Shown in pieces: positions 45,564 through 56,992 of a stretch of 64,000 bases of DNA. The position numbers were made by a program, and so were the translations under genes. The notes below the pieces were generated by a model, which saw only the letters and a list, made by a program, of their open reading frames with translations, searched no databases and had not been told where the DNA came from. Position 1 is the first letter of the stretch, and the number at the start of each line of letters is the position of its first letter. This stretch comes from Aquarana catesbeiana (lineage: Eukaryota > Chordata > Amphibia > Anura > Ranidae): assembly GCF_042186555.1 (NCBI RefSeq), contig NC_133327.1, forward strand, positions 102,197,853-102,261,852, read 5' to 3'.

Positions 45564-48500
45564 ACAGTACAAGGTTGCTGAAGGCTCGTGACACTTCTGT
45601 TTGTGGATTGGGAATGTATCGAGCAAAGCAGGTGGATTTCCACCTGCCCATCTTCTTGATGACGTGGTCTGGGACTCCATTTCATGAGGCTGCTGATGCT
45701 GCTCCTATGCGAAAAGAATGTCCAGAAAAACGGCCGGGGTCAAGGTTTAAGTTGCTCAAAAGGATCCTGACATGTCTGGTTAACTGGTTGCTACTTAGGG
45801 GCTAATCGGGAACGGTAGTAATGGGCTATCCTCCGAGGCGTCGGACAGATGAGTCAATAATTGATCTAGAATGGCCACGGGACACCAAGGCCAAGCGTTG
45901 TGAGTTTTGAAAAGCTTGATGTCAACCCCTGGACCGGACTGTTGTGTTTTAGATACCGCGAGGTGCAAGATGAAGTGACTGTGATGGTGTGTGAGGTGGT
46001 GTCTACGTAACATCTTACAACTGGGGCCGGTGACTGTGAATTCGCTGGGGCGTAGAAAGCTGTAGAATGGCAAGTAGATGGCTGCTTGGATGACCAAGCT
46101 GGGTAATAAGCCAAAGGGGGAACAAGAGAGTAGGGATGAGCTTCGAGTTCGAGTCAAACTCATGTTCGACTCGAACATCGGCTGTTCACAAGGTCGCCGA
46201 ACAGCGAACAATTTGGGGTGTTCGCGGCAAATTCGAATGCCGCGGAACACCCTTTAAAAGTCCATGGGAGAAATCAAAAGTGCTAATTTTAAAGGCTTAT
46301 ATGCAAGTTATTGTCATAAAAAGTGTTTGGGGACCTGGGTCCTGTCCCAGGGGACATGGATCAATGCAAAAAAAAAGTTTTAAAAACGGACGTTTTTTCA
46401 GGAACAGTGATTTTAATAATGCTTAAAGTCAAACAATAAAAGTGTAATATCCCTTTAAATTTCGTAGCTGGGGGGTGTCTATAGTATGCCTGTAAAGAGG
46501 CGCATGTTTCCCGTGTTTAGAACAGTCTGACAGCAAAATGACATTTCAAAGGAAAAAAGTCATTTAAAACTACTCGCGGCTATTGCATTGCCGGTCCGAC
46601 AATACACATAAAAGTTCATTGATAAAAACGGCATGGGAATTCCCCACAGGGGAACCCCGAACCAGAATTAAAAAAAAAATGATGTGGGGGTCCCCCTAAA
46701 TTCCATACCAGGCCCTCCAGGTCTGGTATGGATAGTAAGGGGAACCCCGGCCAAAATTTAAAAAAAAAAATGACGTGGGGGTCCCCCTAAATTCCATACC
46801 AGACCCTTCAGGTCTGGTATGGATTTTACGGGGAACCCCGCGCCTAAATTTAAAAAAAAAACGGCATGGGGTCCCCCCAAAGATCCATACCAGACCCTTA
46901 TCTGAGCACGCAAACTGGCAGGCCGCAGGAAAAGAGGGGGGGACGAGAGAGCGCCCCCCTCCTCAACCGTACTAGGCCACATGCCCTCAACATTGGGAGG
47001 GTGCTTTGGGGTAGCCCCCCAAAACACCTTGTCCCCATGTTGATGAGGACAAGGGCCTCATCCCCACAACCCTGGCCGGTGGTTGTGGGGGTCTGCGGGC
47101 GGGGGGCTTATCGGAATCTGGAAGCCCACTTTAACAAGGGGACCCCCAGATCCCAGCCCCCCTGTGTGAAATGGTAAGGGGGTACAAAAGTACCCCTACC
47201 ATTTCACTAAAAAACTGTCAAAAATGTTAAAACTGACAAGAGACAGTTTTTGACAATTCCTTTATTTAAATGCTTCTTCTTCCTTCTTTCTTCTATCTTC
47301 CTTCATCTTCTTCTTCTTCTGGTTCTTCTGGCTCTTCTGGTTCTTCCTCCTGTGTTCTCGTCCAGCATCTCCTCCGCGGCATCTTCTATCTTCTTCTCCT
47401 CGGGCTGCTCCGCACCCATGGCATGGGGGGAGGCTCCCGCTCTTCTCTTCATCTTCTTCATCTTCTTCTCTTCTTCATCTTCTTCTCCTGGCGCGTCTCC
47501 TCTTCTGACGGTTCTTAAATAACGGGGGGCGGCCCCCCTCTGACGCACAGGACATGACGGGACTTCCCTGTGGCATTCCCCGTGACGTCACAGGGAAGTC
47601 CCGTCAAGTCACAGTGCGTCAGAGGGGGTGGGGTCACCGGGTGGCCCCGCCCCCATTTTTAAAGAACCGTCAGAAGAGGAGACGCGTCACACAGTGGGAG
47701 CCTCCCTCCATGCCAGCATGGATGCGGAGTGGCCCGGAGAAGAAGATGAAGAAGAGAAGAAGAGAAGAAAAGAAGATGAAGAAGAGTAGAAGATGAAGAG
47801 AAGAATGGGAGCCTCCCCCCATGCCATGGGTGCAGAGCGGCCCGAGGAGAAGAAGATAGAAGACGCCATGGAGGAGATGCTGGACGAGAACACCGGAGGA
47901 AGAACCAGAAGAGCCAGAAGAACCAGAAGAAGAAGAAGAAGATGAAGGAAGATAGAAGAAAGTAGAAGCATTTAAATAAAGGAATTGTCAAAAACTGTCT
48001 CTTGTCATTTTTAACATTTTTGAGTTTTTTAGTGAAATGGTAGGGGTACTTTTGTACCCCCTTACCATTTCACGCAGGGGGGGCCGGGATCTGGGGGTCC
48101 CCTTGTTAAAGGGGGCTTCCAGATTCCGATAAGCCCCCCGCCCGCAGACCCCCACAACCACCAGCCAGGGTTGTGGGGATGAGGCCCTTGTCCTCATCAA
48201 CATGGGGACAAGGTGTTTTGGGGGGCTACCCCAAAGCACCCTTCCAATGTTGAGGGCATGTGGCCTGGTACGGTTCAGGAGGGGGGGTGCTCTCTCGTCC
48301 CCCCTCTTTTCCTGCGGCCTGCCAGGTTGCGTGCTCGGATAAGGGTCTGGCATGGAATTTAGGGGGGACCCCCACGTCATTTTTTTTTTATTTTGGCCGG
48401 GGTTTCCCTTAATATCCATACCAGACCTGAAGGGCCTGGTATGGAATTTAGGGGGACCCCCACATCATTTTTTTTTTTTCATTTTGGTTCGGGGTTCCCC

Positions 48501-50013
48501 TGTGGGGAATTCCCATGCCGTTTTTATCAATGAACTTTTATGTGTATTGTCGGACCGGCAATGCAATAGTAGTAGTTTTACATGACTTTTTTCCTTTGAA
48601 ATGTCATTTGTCAGACTGTTCTAAACACGGGAAACATGCGCCCCTTTACAGGCATACTATAGACACCCCACAGCTACGAAATTTAAAGGGATATTACACT
48701 TTTATTGTTTGACTTTAAGCATTATTAAAATCACTGCTCCTGAAAAAACTGCCGTTTTTAAAACTTTTTTTGCATTGATCCATGTCCCCTGGGGCAGGAC
48801 CCAGATCCCCAAACACTTTTTAAGACAATAACTTGCATATAAGCCTTTAAAATTAGCACTTTTGATTATTCATGTTCGTGTCCCATAGACTTTAACGGTG
48901 TTTGCGTGTTCGAACAAACTTTTTTCCTGTTCGCATGTTCTGGTGCGAACCGAACAGGGGGGTGTTTGGCTCATCCCTACAAGAGAGGATAGTGGACATG
49001 TCTCGGAATATGGCACTGGTGACAGGTAAGCATTTACCGCTGATTTTGGGCTGTTACTTGTGAATACCGCGCAGGATGGCCTTGACCGCATTGGCGGCAA
49101 ACAAAGATGGTTTGGTAGGATCTTGTAAGGAGGTGAAATGTTGGATGCCAGCTAGGTAGAGTCTAATGGTATTGTGCGTCAATGCCAGCTGTGTGTGGCA
49201 GTACGATATGAAGGCCAGGATGTGATGGAGATTTCCTGGTACTGCCCCAGGGTTTGAAGCTAGAAACCTGTCATAGATCTTCCAGGCAGTACGGTAGGCT
49301 TTCAGGGTGTTGTGAGATAACGATAGGTTAATTAGACTAGTAGCATCGTGAAGGTGTCGTTTCGATCCAGGGTTAGCTGTGACCAATGTGGGATAACAGA
49401 CATGGTTGGGTTGGCTCCAGGTTCCTGAGAAAAGAATTATGTAAAGTGAGACGAGATAGTGCGCCGGCCGAGGTATTGCATTTGCCTGGGATGTGGAAGC
49501 AGAGGACATTAAATTGGTGCTGTAGTGATAGTTGCACCAGCCTGCGCAGGAAGGACATGATGGCCAAGGATTTGGACCGGCCTTTATTAATGATACTGGC
49601 TGTGGCTTGGTTGTCTGTGGCAAAAGTTACTGTTTGTCCTGCCCAGTTGATGCCCCAGACTTGAGCTGCTGCAACAATGGGGAGGATCTTGAACAAGGAG
49701 GTGGATTGACTGAACCCGGGAATCAAGAGTATTTCTGGCGGCCATGGCCCTTCAAACCAGTGATGGTCAAAAATTGCCGCAAAGCCTGTGGAGGCTGCGA
49801 CATCCGTGACTATCTGAGGTGATGCTGATGGAATGAACATCGAAATACCGTTCCAATTTGTGAGAAAATTGTCCCATATGGCCAGATCAGCTTTTGCTGC
49901 CTTGTCTAGTTTAAGGATTTGGTCAGGGTCTTGTACCTGGGAGAGCAACACCAGGAGGCGGGAGACGAAGGATCGCCCTTCAGGAATAATCCTTATGGCA
50001 AAGTTAAGCATGC
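45564..50013 (-). pseudogene. DIRS/Ngaro-type RNase H + tyrosine recombinase
   Basis: Minus-strand remnant of a tyrosine-recombinase retrotransposon, broken by hAT copy B. It starts within the RT end (MLNFAIRI at 50011). RNase H follows, with VTDVAASTG and FATDNQATASIINKGRS, to 49373. The recombinase N-terminal domain is in another frame: SLSHNTLKAYRTAWKIYDRFL at about 49330-49270 and LTHNTIRLYLAGI. After copy B (46131-48979) the catalytic part resumes with FYSFLRPSEFT (Arg), then GHSFRIGAASAAS (His-x-x-Arg) near 45725-45690, GRWKSTCFARYIP with the nucleophilic Tyr near 45615, and a natural stop at 45564. Stops occur before the insertion (HK-stop near 49052) and at 45687. Confidence 0.85.
46131..48979. 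mobile_element. hAT copy B, 2.8-kb foldback, TSD CAAGAGAG
   Basis: Ends TAGGGATGAGC and GCTCATCCCTA with the 8-bp duplication CAAGAGAG (46123-46130, 48980-48987) inside a recombinase pseudogene. Same orientation as copy D: left subterminal GTTCGAGTCAAACTCATG, right subterminal GTTCTGGTGCGAACCGAAC. Apart from about 140 bp at the left and 110 bp at the right, the whole element is one inverted repeat: 46274-47572 pairs with 47589-48870, including the GGTCCCC blocks, the GAAGAA tracts and TTTTTGACAATTCC. No transposase. All ORFs inside are by-products of GAAGAA tracts and palindromy. Confidence 0.93.
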
Positions 50014-50600
50014 CAGCACATCACCCCCATACCTTTCCGGTAATGCGTGTTTAGACTTAGCTTAATCACTAAGTCGCACGCTCTAAGGTGAACGTTCACT
50101 ACCTAGGGGATCACTGAAGGGAGGACACCTTGGCACATTTGAACACCTACCAAGTTGTTTTTGTGATTGCATGGACTACTCAGTGTATTAATTAGAAGCA
50201 CAGCAGGACACTTTGTCTGCACACGAGCACTTTAATACTTGTCGTATATATTTTTTCACATACATTTTATGGACTTTTATGAGCTTTATGAATCTTATGA
50301 ATTTATATGTTTTGTCACATGAGCGCTTTACTTTACTGCATATTTGAGTTTCCACTCCCTTATTTATTTTGTATTTATTATTTACTGGCACTTCACCATT
50401 GGTCAATATTTGTGTGTTTTTTTATGTTATGTATGCATTTGGTATCCAATTATTGGGTGTATAGTGCATAATATCTAGCACAGCACTTTCCAATTTAATT
50501 TATTTTGATTTTATCTGCTGTATTTTATATTGATCCAATACCTTTTATATTTATTTTATTTTTAATGAGATCATATTTATAGCGCGGCATAGTATTTACT
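50014..50600. other. Unassigned junction sequence
   Basis: Between the truncated recombinase retroelement and hAT copy C. AT-rich, with no ORF. The TATTTATAGCGCGGCATAG string at 50576 is of a kind common in frog repeats. The left terminus of copy C should lie here but was not found. Confidence 0.35.
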
Positions 50601-53600
50601 CATTACAGTTTCTACTATACTTCTGGTGGTGTACACATTGTACAATACAGTGCAGTCGTTATACAGTTTCTAATACAGTGCAGATGGTGAACACAGTATC
50701 TAATACAGTGTGTACAGTTTCTACTACACTTCTGATATATATATAATACAGCGTAATGTGGTGTCGCAAAACAAAAAATACATCATGTCAGGAAGGCCAC
50801 CAAGAAGAGGCAGACGCTCACAGGCCACTAAAAGAGGGCAAGCAGCCTCAGTGTCTACAGTCAACAGTGGTGCTCTTGGACATGGTGCATCCTCTGCAGG
50901 TGGCCATGGTACACGTTTGTCCTTTTTTTCTGCTGCTGGCTGTGTTATTGAGCCACAACATGCAGAAGAGTTGGTGTAGTGGATAACAAAGCCGTCCTCA
51001 TCCTCCTCATCCTGTCACCCAGGCTCAGAGAAGTTTGCCTTCCAACGCAAATGGCAAAGTGGCCTATTCCACCAGCTCCTTGTCCACAGTCACTCCTTCT
51101 GTAGCCCCATAATCATGCACTGAGGAGTCCCCAGAATTAATCAATCACAGTGTCGGGTACATGCTGCTGGAGGATGCGCAGCGATTTGAAGGCTCTGATG
51201 TTGGTTCCCAGGTTGAGGAAGGAAGTAACATGAGCCTAGAGAGAGGGGGTGCCACCAAAGGACAAGAAACTGGCAGTCATGTTCCCCCAGCTGCAGCATA
51301 CTGCCAAGTTTGCTCCAATGACGAGGAGGGAGGGGATGATGAGGTCACTGACTGTACTTGGGTGCCTAAAAGAAGAGAGGAGGAAAGTGAGGAGGAGGAG
51401 GAGGCACAACTCCAAGAAGGCAGGATTTCCTCTAGGGGGCAGCTTAAGGGCAGCCACCCTATTGCATCACACAGCAGAGCTCTGCAGGTGCAGGGCCCCG
51501 CTGACTTTTAAAAGTTCCTTGGTGTGGCCCTTTTTTCGACAAGTGTGCAGCAGATTGCACCGTTTCTGTTTGCAACCTATGTCTGAAGTGGATCAATGCG
51601 TGGCCAGAACAGCAGCCACTTGTGTACCACATGCTTGACCAGACATATGACGACCTGCCATGCAGAACATTCAGAACAGCACTTGAAAGACCCACATCAA
51701 AGAAAAAGAAAGCGGACTTCTTGCTCCTCATCTGGGATCTCCTACTATACCTCCAGTCCTCCCAAAAACCTGCACTGAGAGGAATTAAGGTAAAGCAATA
51801 GGTGTCCCAAGTACTTGCAGCCAATCTGCTAGCAGTGCACCACCAATTGATTTTAGAAGGCAAATTTCCGTAACCTAGTTGCTGAACCGTAAAAAGAAAT
51901 TTGGTCCCAGCCATCCACATGGTTAGCGTCTAAATGCTAGCTTGGCCAAATTGCTAGCACTGCAACTGCCACCTTTTCAGCTGGTAGACTCTGCCCCTTT
52001 TGTGAATTTGTGTAATGTGGTAGGTTCCAAAATGCCATTTCTTTTCACTGAAGTCCATTCCGGTTCTCTACTGGCATGTGGAAGGCAATGCTAGCTTCAG
52101 CCAGCAATGATTGTATGTGACAATGGCACCAACCTTCTCTCTGCCCTCCGACAGGGACACTTGACCCATGTTTGGCACACATCCTGAATTTGGTGGTGCA
52201 GCAGTTCTTGAGCGGGTACCCAGGCTTACAAGATCTCCTGAAGCAGGCCAGAAAAGTCTGTGGTCATTTCCGCTGGTCATACAATGCCAGTGCTCGGCTG
52301 GCTGACATTCAAAGGGAATGCAACTTTCCCACCAACTGCCTCATTTGTGACATGCCCACCAGGTGGAACTCAACATTGGTAATGCTGCAGTGGCTGCAAA
52401 CACAGCAAGGGGCCATCAATGAGTACCTGTGTGAGTATGGCACTAGGACAGGGTCAGGGGAGCTTGGCTTCTTTTCGCCACGTGAGTGTCTACAAGGATG
52501 GTGAGCAGCGACAATGCATGTATCAGTGACACTGTCCCTCTAGTCTTCCTGTTGGAGCACACACTTCATGGAATCAGGGACAGGGCACTTGAGGCAGAAC
52601 ACTGAGAGGAAGAGGAGGACTTCCTTTCCTCTCAAGGCCCCCTTTATCCAGATAGCATTCCTGCGGGCCCACCAAACACACAGGAAGAAGAAGAGGAGCA
52701 GGATGTGTCAGCATGGATGTAGAGGATAACACTCAGCAGCAGTCTTCAAGGGATGGTTTTCAGTCCCTAGAAACCCAAGGAGTTGTACGTGGCTGGGAGG
52801 AGGTAGTTACGGATCATGTGATCCTTAGAGACCCAGAGGACTCAGAATCGAATGCCTCTGCAAACTTACACTGCATAGCCTCCCTGATTCTGTGAAGCCT
52901 ACAAAAGAACCCGAGGATTCGTGGTATCAAGGAGAGGGATCATTACTGGCTGGCAACCCTTCTTGATCCACGTTACAAAAATTACAGAACTCACCCTGCC
53001 TTCGCAAAGGGAGCAGAGGATGAAACATCTTCAGGAGGCCTTGAAGAAAGGTTTGTGTAATGCATTTCCAGACCCTGGGAAAATACCATTTACTAGTGCT
53101 GGACAACGTGTAGCTGAGGCTTCGTCAGTCAGAGGAAGAGCAGTGGAGAGGGTGGCCGGCTGACCGATGCCTTTAAACAATTTTTAAGTCCTCACTGCCA
53201 AGGTCTGATCAGTTCAAACAACCATAGCCAGCATCTGCATTATATGGTGCAGGAATATCTAGGGGCAAGAGCAGACTTGGAGACCTTTCCAACAGAGCAT
53301 CCACTGGGTTACTGGGTCTTGAGGATGGACCACTGGACAGAACTTGCAATATGCAATTAAGCTACTGGCCTGTCCTGCATCCAGTGTGCTTTCTGAACAC
53401 ACATTCAGTACTGCTGGAAGGTTTGTAATGGATCAAAGAGTGTGCCTGTCCACAGACTCCGTTGATAGGCTCACATTCTTAAAAATGAATTAGTCTAGGA
53501 TCAGCAGTTATCAAGCACCTGATGCTGATGTAACTGATTAAATTTGCTATGGATCTGGGATCCCTTGAAGACTGCCTATGCTGACTATCCTATTCCTCCT

Positions 53601-54662
53601 CAATCTTGATGATGCTAGCTTCCAACAATATTTTTGGTTTAGGGCACCACCACCACCCAAGGCCCAATTTTTCTGCCCCTGTTCAACAGGGGCATGTAAT
53701 TACAATTTTTATATAATATTTCACAGCAGGGCCCGTTCCTATGCCCAACAAGAGTATCTGTGAGGGATTACAGTGTTGTGGCACTACCACCACCACCCAA
53801 GGCCCAATGTTTAACAGGGGCATGTAGTTACAATTTTTGATATAATATTTCACAGCAGGGCCCGTTCTTGCGCCCAACAGGAGTAACAGCAAGAACACTT
53901 ACAGTGTTCTGGCACCACCAAAACCAAAGGCCCAATTTTTCTGCAGAGTATATAGGGCAGGCAGTATAGTATATATAATGCTGTTTAGAGTATATAGTGC
54001 CTGGAACCTGGGGGACCCCCACGCAATTAAAAAAAAAAAAATTGGTGCGGGGTTTCCCTTAATATTCATACCAGACCTTAAGGTCCTGGTATGGATTTTG
54101 GGGGGACATCCACAACATTTATTTATTTTTTGGTGTTTTTGGCGTGGGTTCCCCTTAATATTCATACCAGACCCTAAGGGCCTGGTAATGGGCTGGGGGG
54201 GACCCACGTTGTTTTTTTTCAGTGATTTTTATCTATATTGCCAGGCTCCAACAATATATTACAGCCATGAGCAGTTTTAAATCACACTTTTTCCTTTAGA
54301 AATGTCATTTTGCTGTGGTACTGTTATAAACATGGGAAAGGTGCACTACTTTACAGGCATACTAAGGACACCCCCCAGGCACTATATTTAAAGGAATATT
54401 TAATTTTTATTGTTTCATATTAGGCATTTTTAAATTCACTGCTCCCAAAAAACAGCTGTTTTTAAAACTTTTTTTGCATTGAGACATGTCCCCAAACACT
54501 TTTTATGGCAATAACTTGCATATAAGCCTTTGAAATTAGCTCTTTTGATTTTTCACATTTGCATCCCATAGACTTTAATGGTGTTCGTGTGTTTGCACAA
54601 ATTTTTTGCCTGTTCGCATGTTCTGCTGCGAACCGAACCGGGGGGTGTTCGGCTCATCCCTA
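50601..54662 (+). mobile_element. hAT copy C, decayed, left end missing
   Basis: A degenerate relative of copy D. It has the transposase pseudogene (50785-53541), 3' tandem units (GGCCCAATTTTTCTGCCCCT at about 53660, again about 53800 and 53930) and the intact right terminus GTTCGGCTCATCCCTA ending at 54662. The next bases, GTAAGGAC, are also the left duplication of copy D, so C and D stand end to end separated by just those 8 bp. No TAGGGATGAGC terminus was found on the left; the border given is approximate. Confidence 0.78.
50785..53541 (+). pseudogene. BED-finger hAT transposase, decayed
   Basis: Parallel to the copy D gene. Start MSGRPPRRGRRSQATKRGQ at 50785. Recognisable parts: acidic SNDEEGGDDEVTD near 51310-51355, BED-finger remains near 51510-51670 (CLTRHMTTCH in one frame), DNGTN near 52120, HILNLVVQQFL at 52175, DMPTRWNSTLVML at 52350, and at the end LACPASSVL- and TFSTAG-like dimerisation residues with a stop at 53541. 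About 280 bp between the first catalytic Asp and DNGTN have been deleted (junction near 52085-52110). Multiple stops and frameshifts. Unlike copy D, the acidic EEEEE run is uninterrupted here. Confidence 0.88.
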
Positions 54663-55130
54663 GTAAGGACTAGGGATGAGCTTTGTGTTCGAGTCGAACC
54701 CATGTTCGACTCGAACATCGTCTGTTCGCCCGTTCGCCGAATTGCGAGCGATATGGGCCGTTCGCGCCAAATTCGTGTGGCGCGTCACGGCCCATAATTC
54801 ACTGCGGCATCGCAGTGCATTGCTGGCTGACGATTGGCCAAGCATGCACTATGACCCGCATGCTTGGCCAATCACAGCGCCGTCTGAACAGAGAGCCGTA
54901 ACTGGCCAAAGTCAAGGAGGCTTTAGCCAATTATGGCTCAGGGGATTTAGCACACGCCCCACAATATATAAGGCCGCCTGCACGGCGACCCTGTGTAGTG
55001 TGTGTTCCGGCGTTCATAGATAGAGAGAGAGACAGACAGTGTCATTTGATTTGAGTTAGATAGATTAGGCAGAACAGTCAGTCAGCTGCACTTACAGTGT
55101 ATTGTGTGTATATATATGCATCCCAGGTGT

Positions 55131-55135
<5 letters not shown>

Positions 55136-55162
<27 letters not shown>
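55136..55162. repeat. (AT)n microsatellite in hAT leader
   Basis: About 13 TA units upstream of the 45-bp repeats. Confidence 0.9.
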
Positions 55163-55165
<3 letters not shown>

Positions 55166-55319
55166 TTTTTTCAGTTTAGCTAGATCCGTTCCTGTTATCT
55201 TCTTACTGACAGGCAGGCTTGTCTTGTTACAGTATTTACAGCTACCTGAAGAAAATTGCTGGTGTTCTTTTGATCCTATTAGTACCACAGTCAGGCAGCT
55301 AGACTATTTACAGTTAGTG

Positions 55320-56830
55320 CAGTGCGTCCTGCTCACAGTGTTCAGTTAAAACTACAAGTTAGTGGGGTGCGTCCTGCTCACAGTGTTCAGCTAAACCTAC
55401 AAGTTAGTGGGGTGCATCCTGCTCACAGTGTTCAGCTAAACCTACAAGTTAGTGTGGTGCGTCCAACTCACAGTGTTCAGCTAAACCTAGAAGTTAGTGC
55501 GGTGCGTCCTGCTCACAGTGTTCAGCTAAAACTACAAGTTAGTGCTGTGCGTCCTCCTCACAGTGTTCAGCTAAACCTACAAGTTAGCGTAGTGAGACCT
55601 CTGCACAGTGTTCATCTAAAGATACAAGTTAGTGCAGTGCGTCCTGCTCACAGTGTTCAGCTAGATCCGTTCCTGTTATCTTCTTACTGACAGGCAGGCT
55701 TGTCTTGTTACAGTATTTACAGCTACCTGAAGAAAATTGCTGGTGTTCTTTTGATCCTATTAGTACCACAGTCAGGCAGCTAGACTATTTACAGTTAGTG
55801 CAGTGCATCCTGCTCACAGTGTTCAGCTAAAACTACAAATTAGTGCGGTGCGTCCTGCTGACAGTGTTCAGCTAGATCCGTTCCTGTTATCTTCTTACTG
55901 ACAGGCAGGCTTGTCTTGTTACAGTATTTACAGCTACCTGAAGAAAATTGCTGGTGTTCTTTTGATCCTATTAGTACCACAGTCAGGCAGCTAGACTATT
56001 TACAGTTAGTGCAGTGCGTCCTGCTCACAGTGTTCAACTAAAACTACAAGTTAGCGCAGTGCGTCCACCTCACAGTGTTCAGCTAAACCTAGAAGTTAGT
56101 GCGGTGCGTCCTGCTCACAGTGTTCAGCTAAAACTACAAGTTAGTGCTGTGCGTCCTGCTCACAGTGTTTAGCTAAACCTACAAGTTAGTGTAGTGAGAC
56201 CTCTGCACAGTGTTCATCTAAAGCTACAAGTTAGTGCAGTGCGTCCTGCTCACAGTGTTCAGCTGGATCCGTTCCTGTTATCTTCTTACTGACAGGCAGG
56301 CTTGTCTTGTTACAGTATTTACAGCTACCTGAAGAAAATTGCTGGTGTTCTTTTGATCCTATTAGTACCACAGTCAGGCAGCTAGACTATTTACAGTTAG
56401 TGCAGTGCGTCCTGCTCACAGTGTTCAGCTAAAACTACAAGTTAGTGGGGTACGTCCACCTCACAGTGTTCAGCTAAACCTAGAAGTTAGTGCGGTGCGT
56501 CCTGCTCACAGTGTTCAGCTAAACCTACAAGTTAGTGCGGTGCGTCCTGCTCACAGTGTACAGCTAAAACTACAAGTTAGTGCTGTGCTTCCTGCTCACA
56601 GTGTTCAGCTAAAACTACAAGTTAGTGTGGTGCGTCCTCCTCACAGTGTTCAGCTAAACCTACAAGTTAGTGCGGTGCGTCCTGCTCACAGTGTACAGCT
56701 AAAACTACAAGTTAGTGCTGTGCTTCCTGCTCACAGTATTCAGCTAAAACTACAAGTTAGTGTGGTACGTCCTCCTCACAGTGTCCAGCTAAACCTACAA
56801 GTTATTTTTTTGCGAGCTCTGCACAGTGTT
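55320..56830 (+). repeat. 45-bp tandem repeats with higher-order structure
   Basis: Units close to GTGCGTCCTGCTCACAGTGT plus TCAGCTAAAACTACAAGTTA. They are interrupted by a longer leader module starting GATCCGTTCCTGTTATCTTC, which occurs at 55183, 55664, 55875 and 56266, each time followed by a different number of 45-bp units. Because 45 is a multiple of three, one frame stays open across the array and joins the transposase frame; this is most likely untranslated leader. Confidence 0.9.
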
Positions 56831-56908
56831 CAGCTAAAGCTTCCTGTAGAAGGTTGGTGGTGTTCTCATACTACAGGCAGGCAGTTGATTTTGCTAGCTG
56901 CAGTATCA

Positions 56909-56962
<54 letters not shown>
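56909..56962. repeat. (AT)n microsatellite before transposase start
   Basis: About 27 AT units ending 31 bases before the proposed ATG. Confidence 0.95.
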
Positions 56963-56965
<3 letters not shown>

Positions 56966-56992
56966 AGCTTAGTGCAGCTACAGGCCATTAGT

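Noticed and set aside
55320..56830. Regular repeats suggestive of a CRISPR-like array
   Set aside because: Units are contiguous without unique spacers, and the window is eukaryotic transposon DNA.
56405..56990. N-terminal extension of the transposase through 15-residue repeats
   Set aside because: Copy C starts its protein at the same MSGRP motif without such repeats, and 45-bp units keep the frame open by arithmetic. Kept only as a finding to test.
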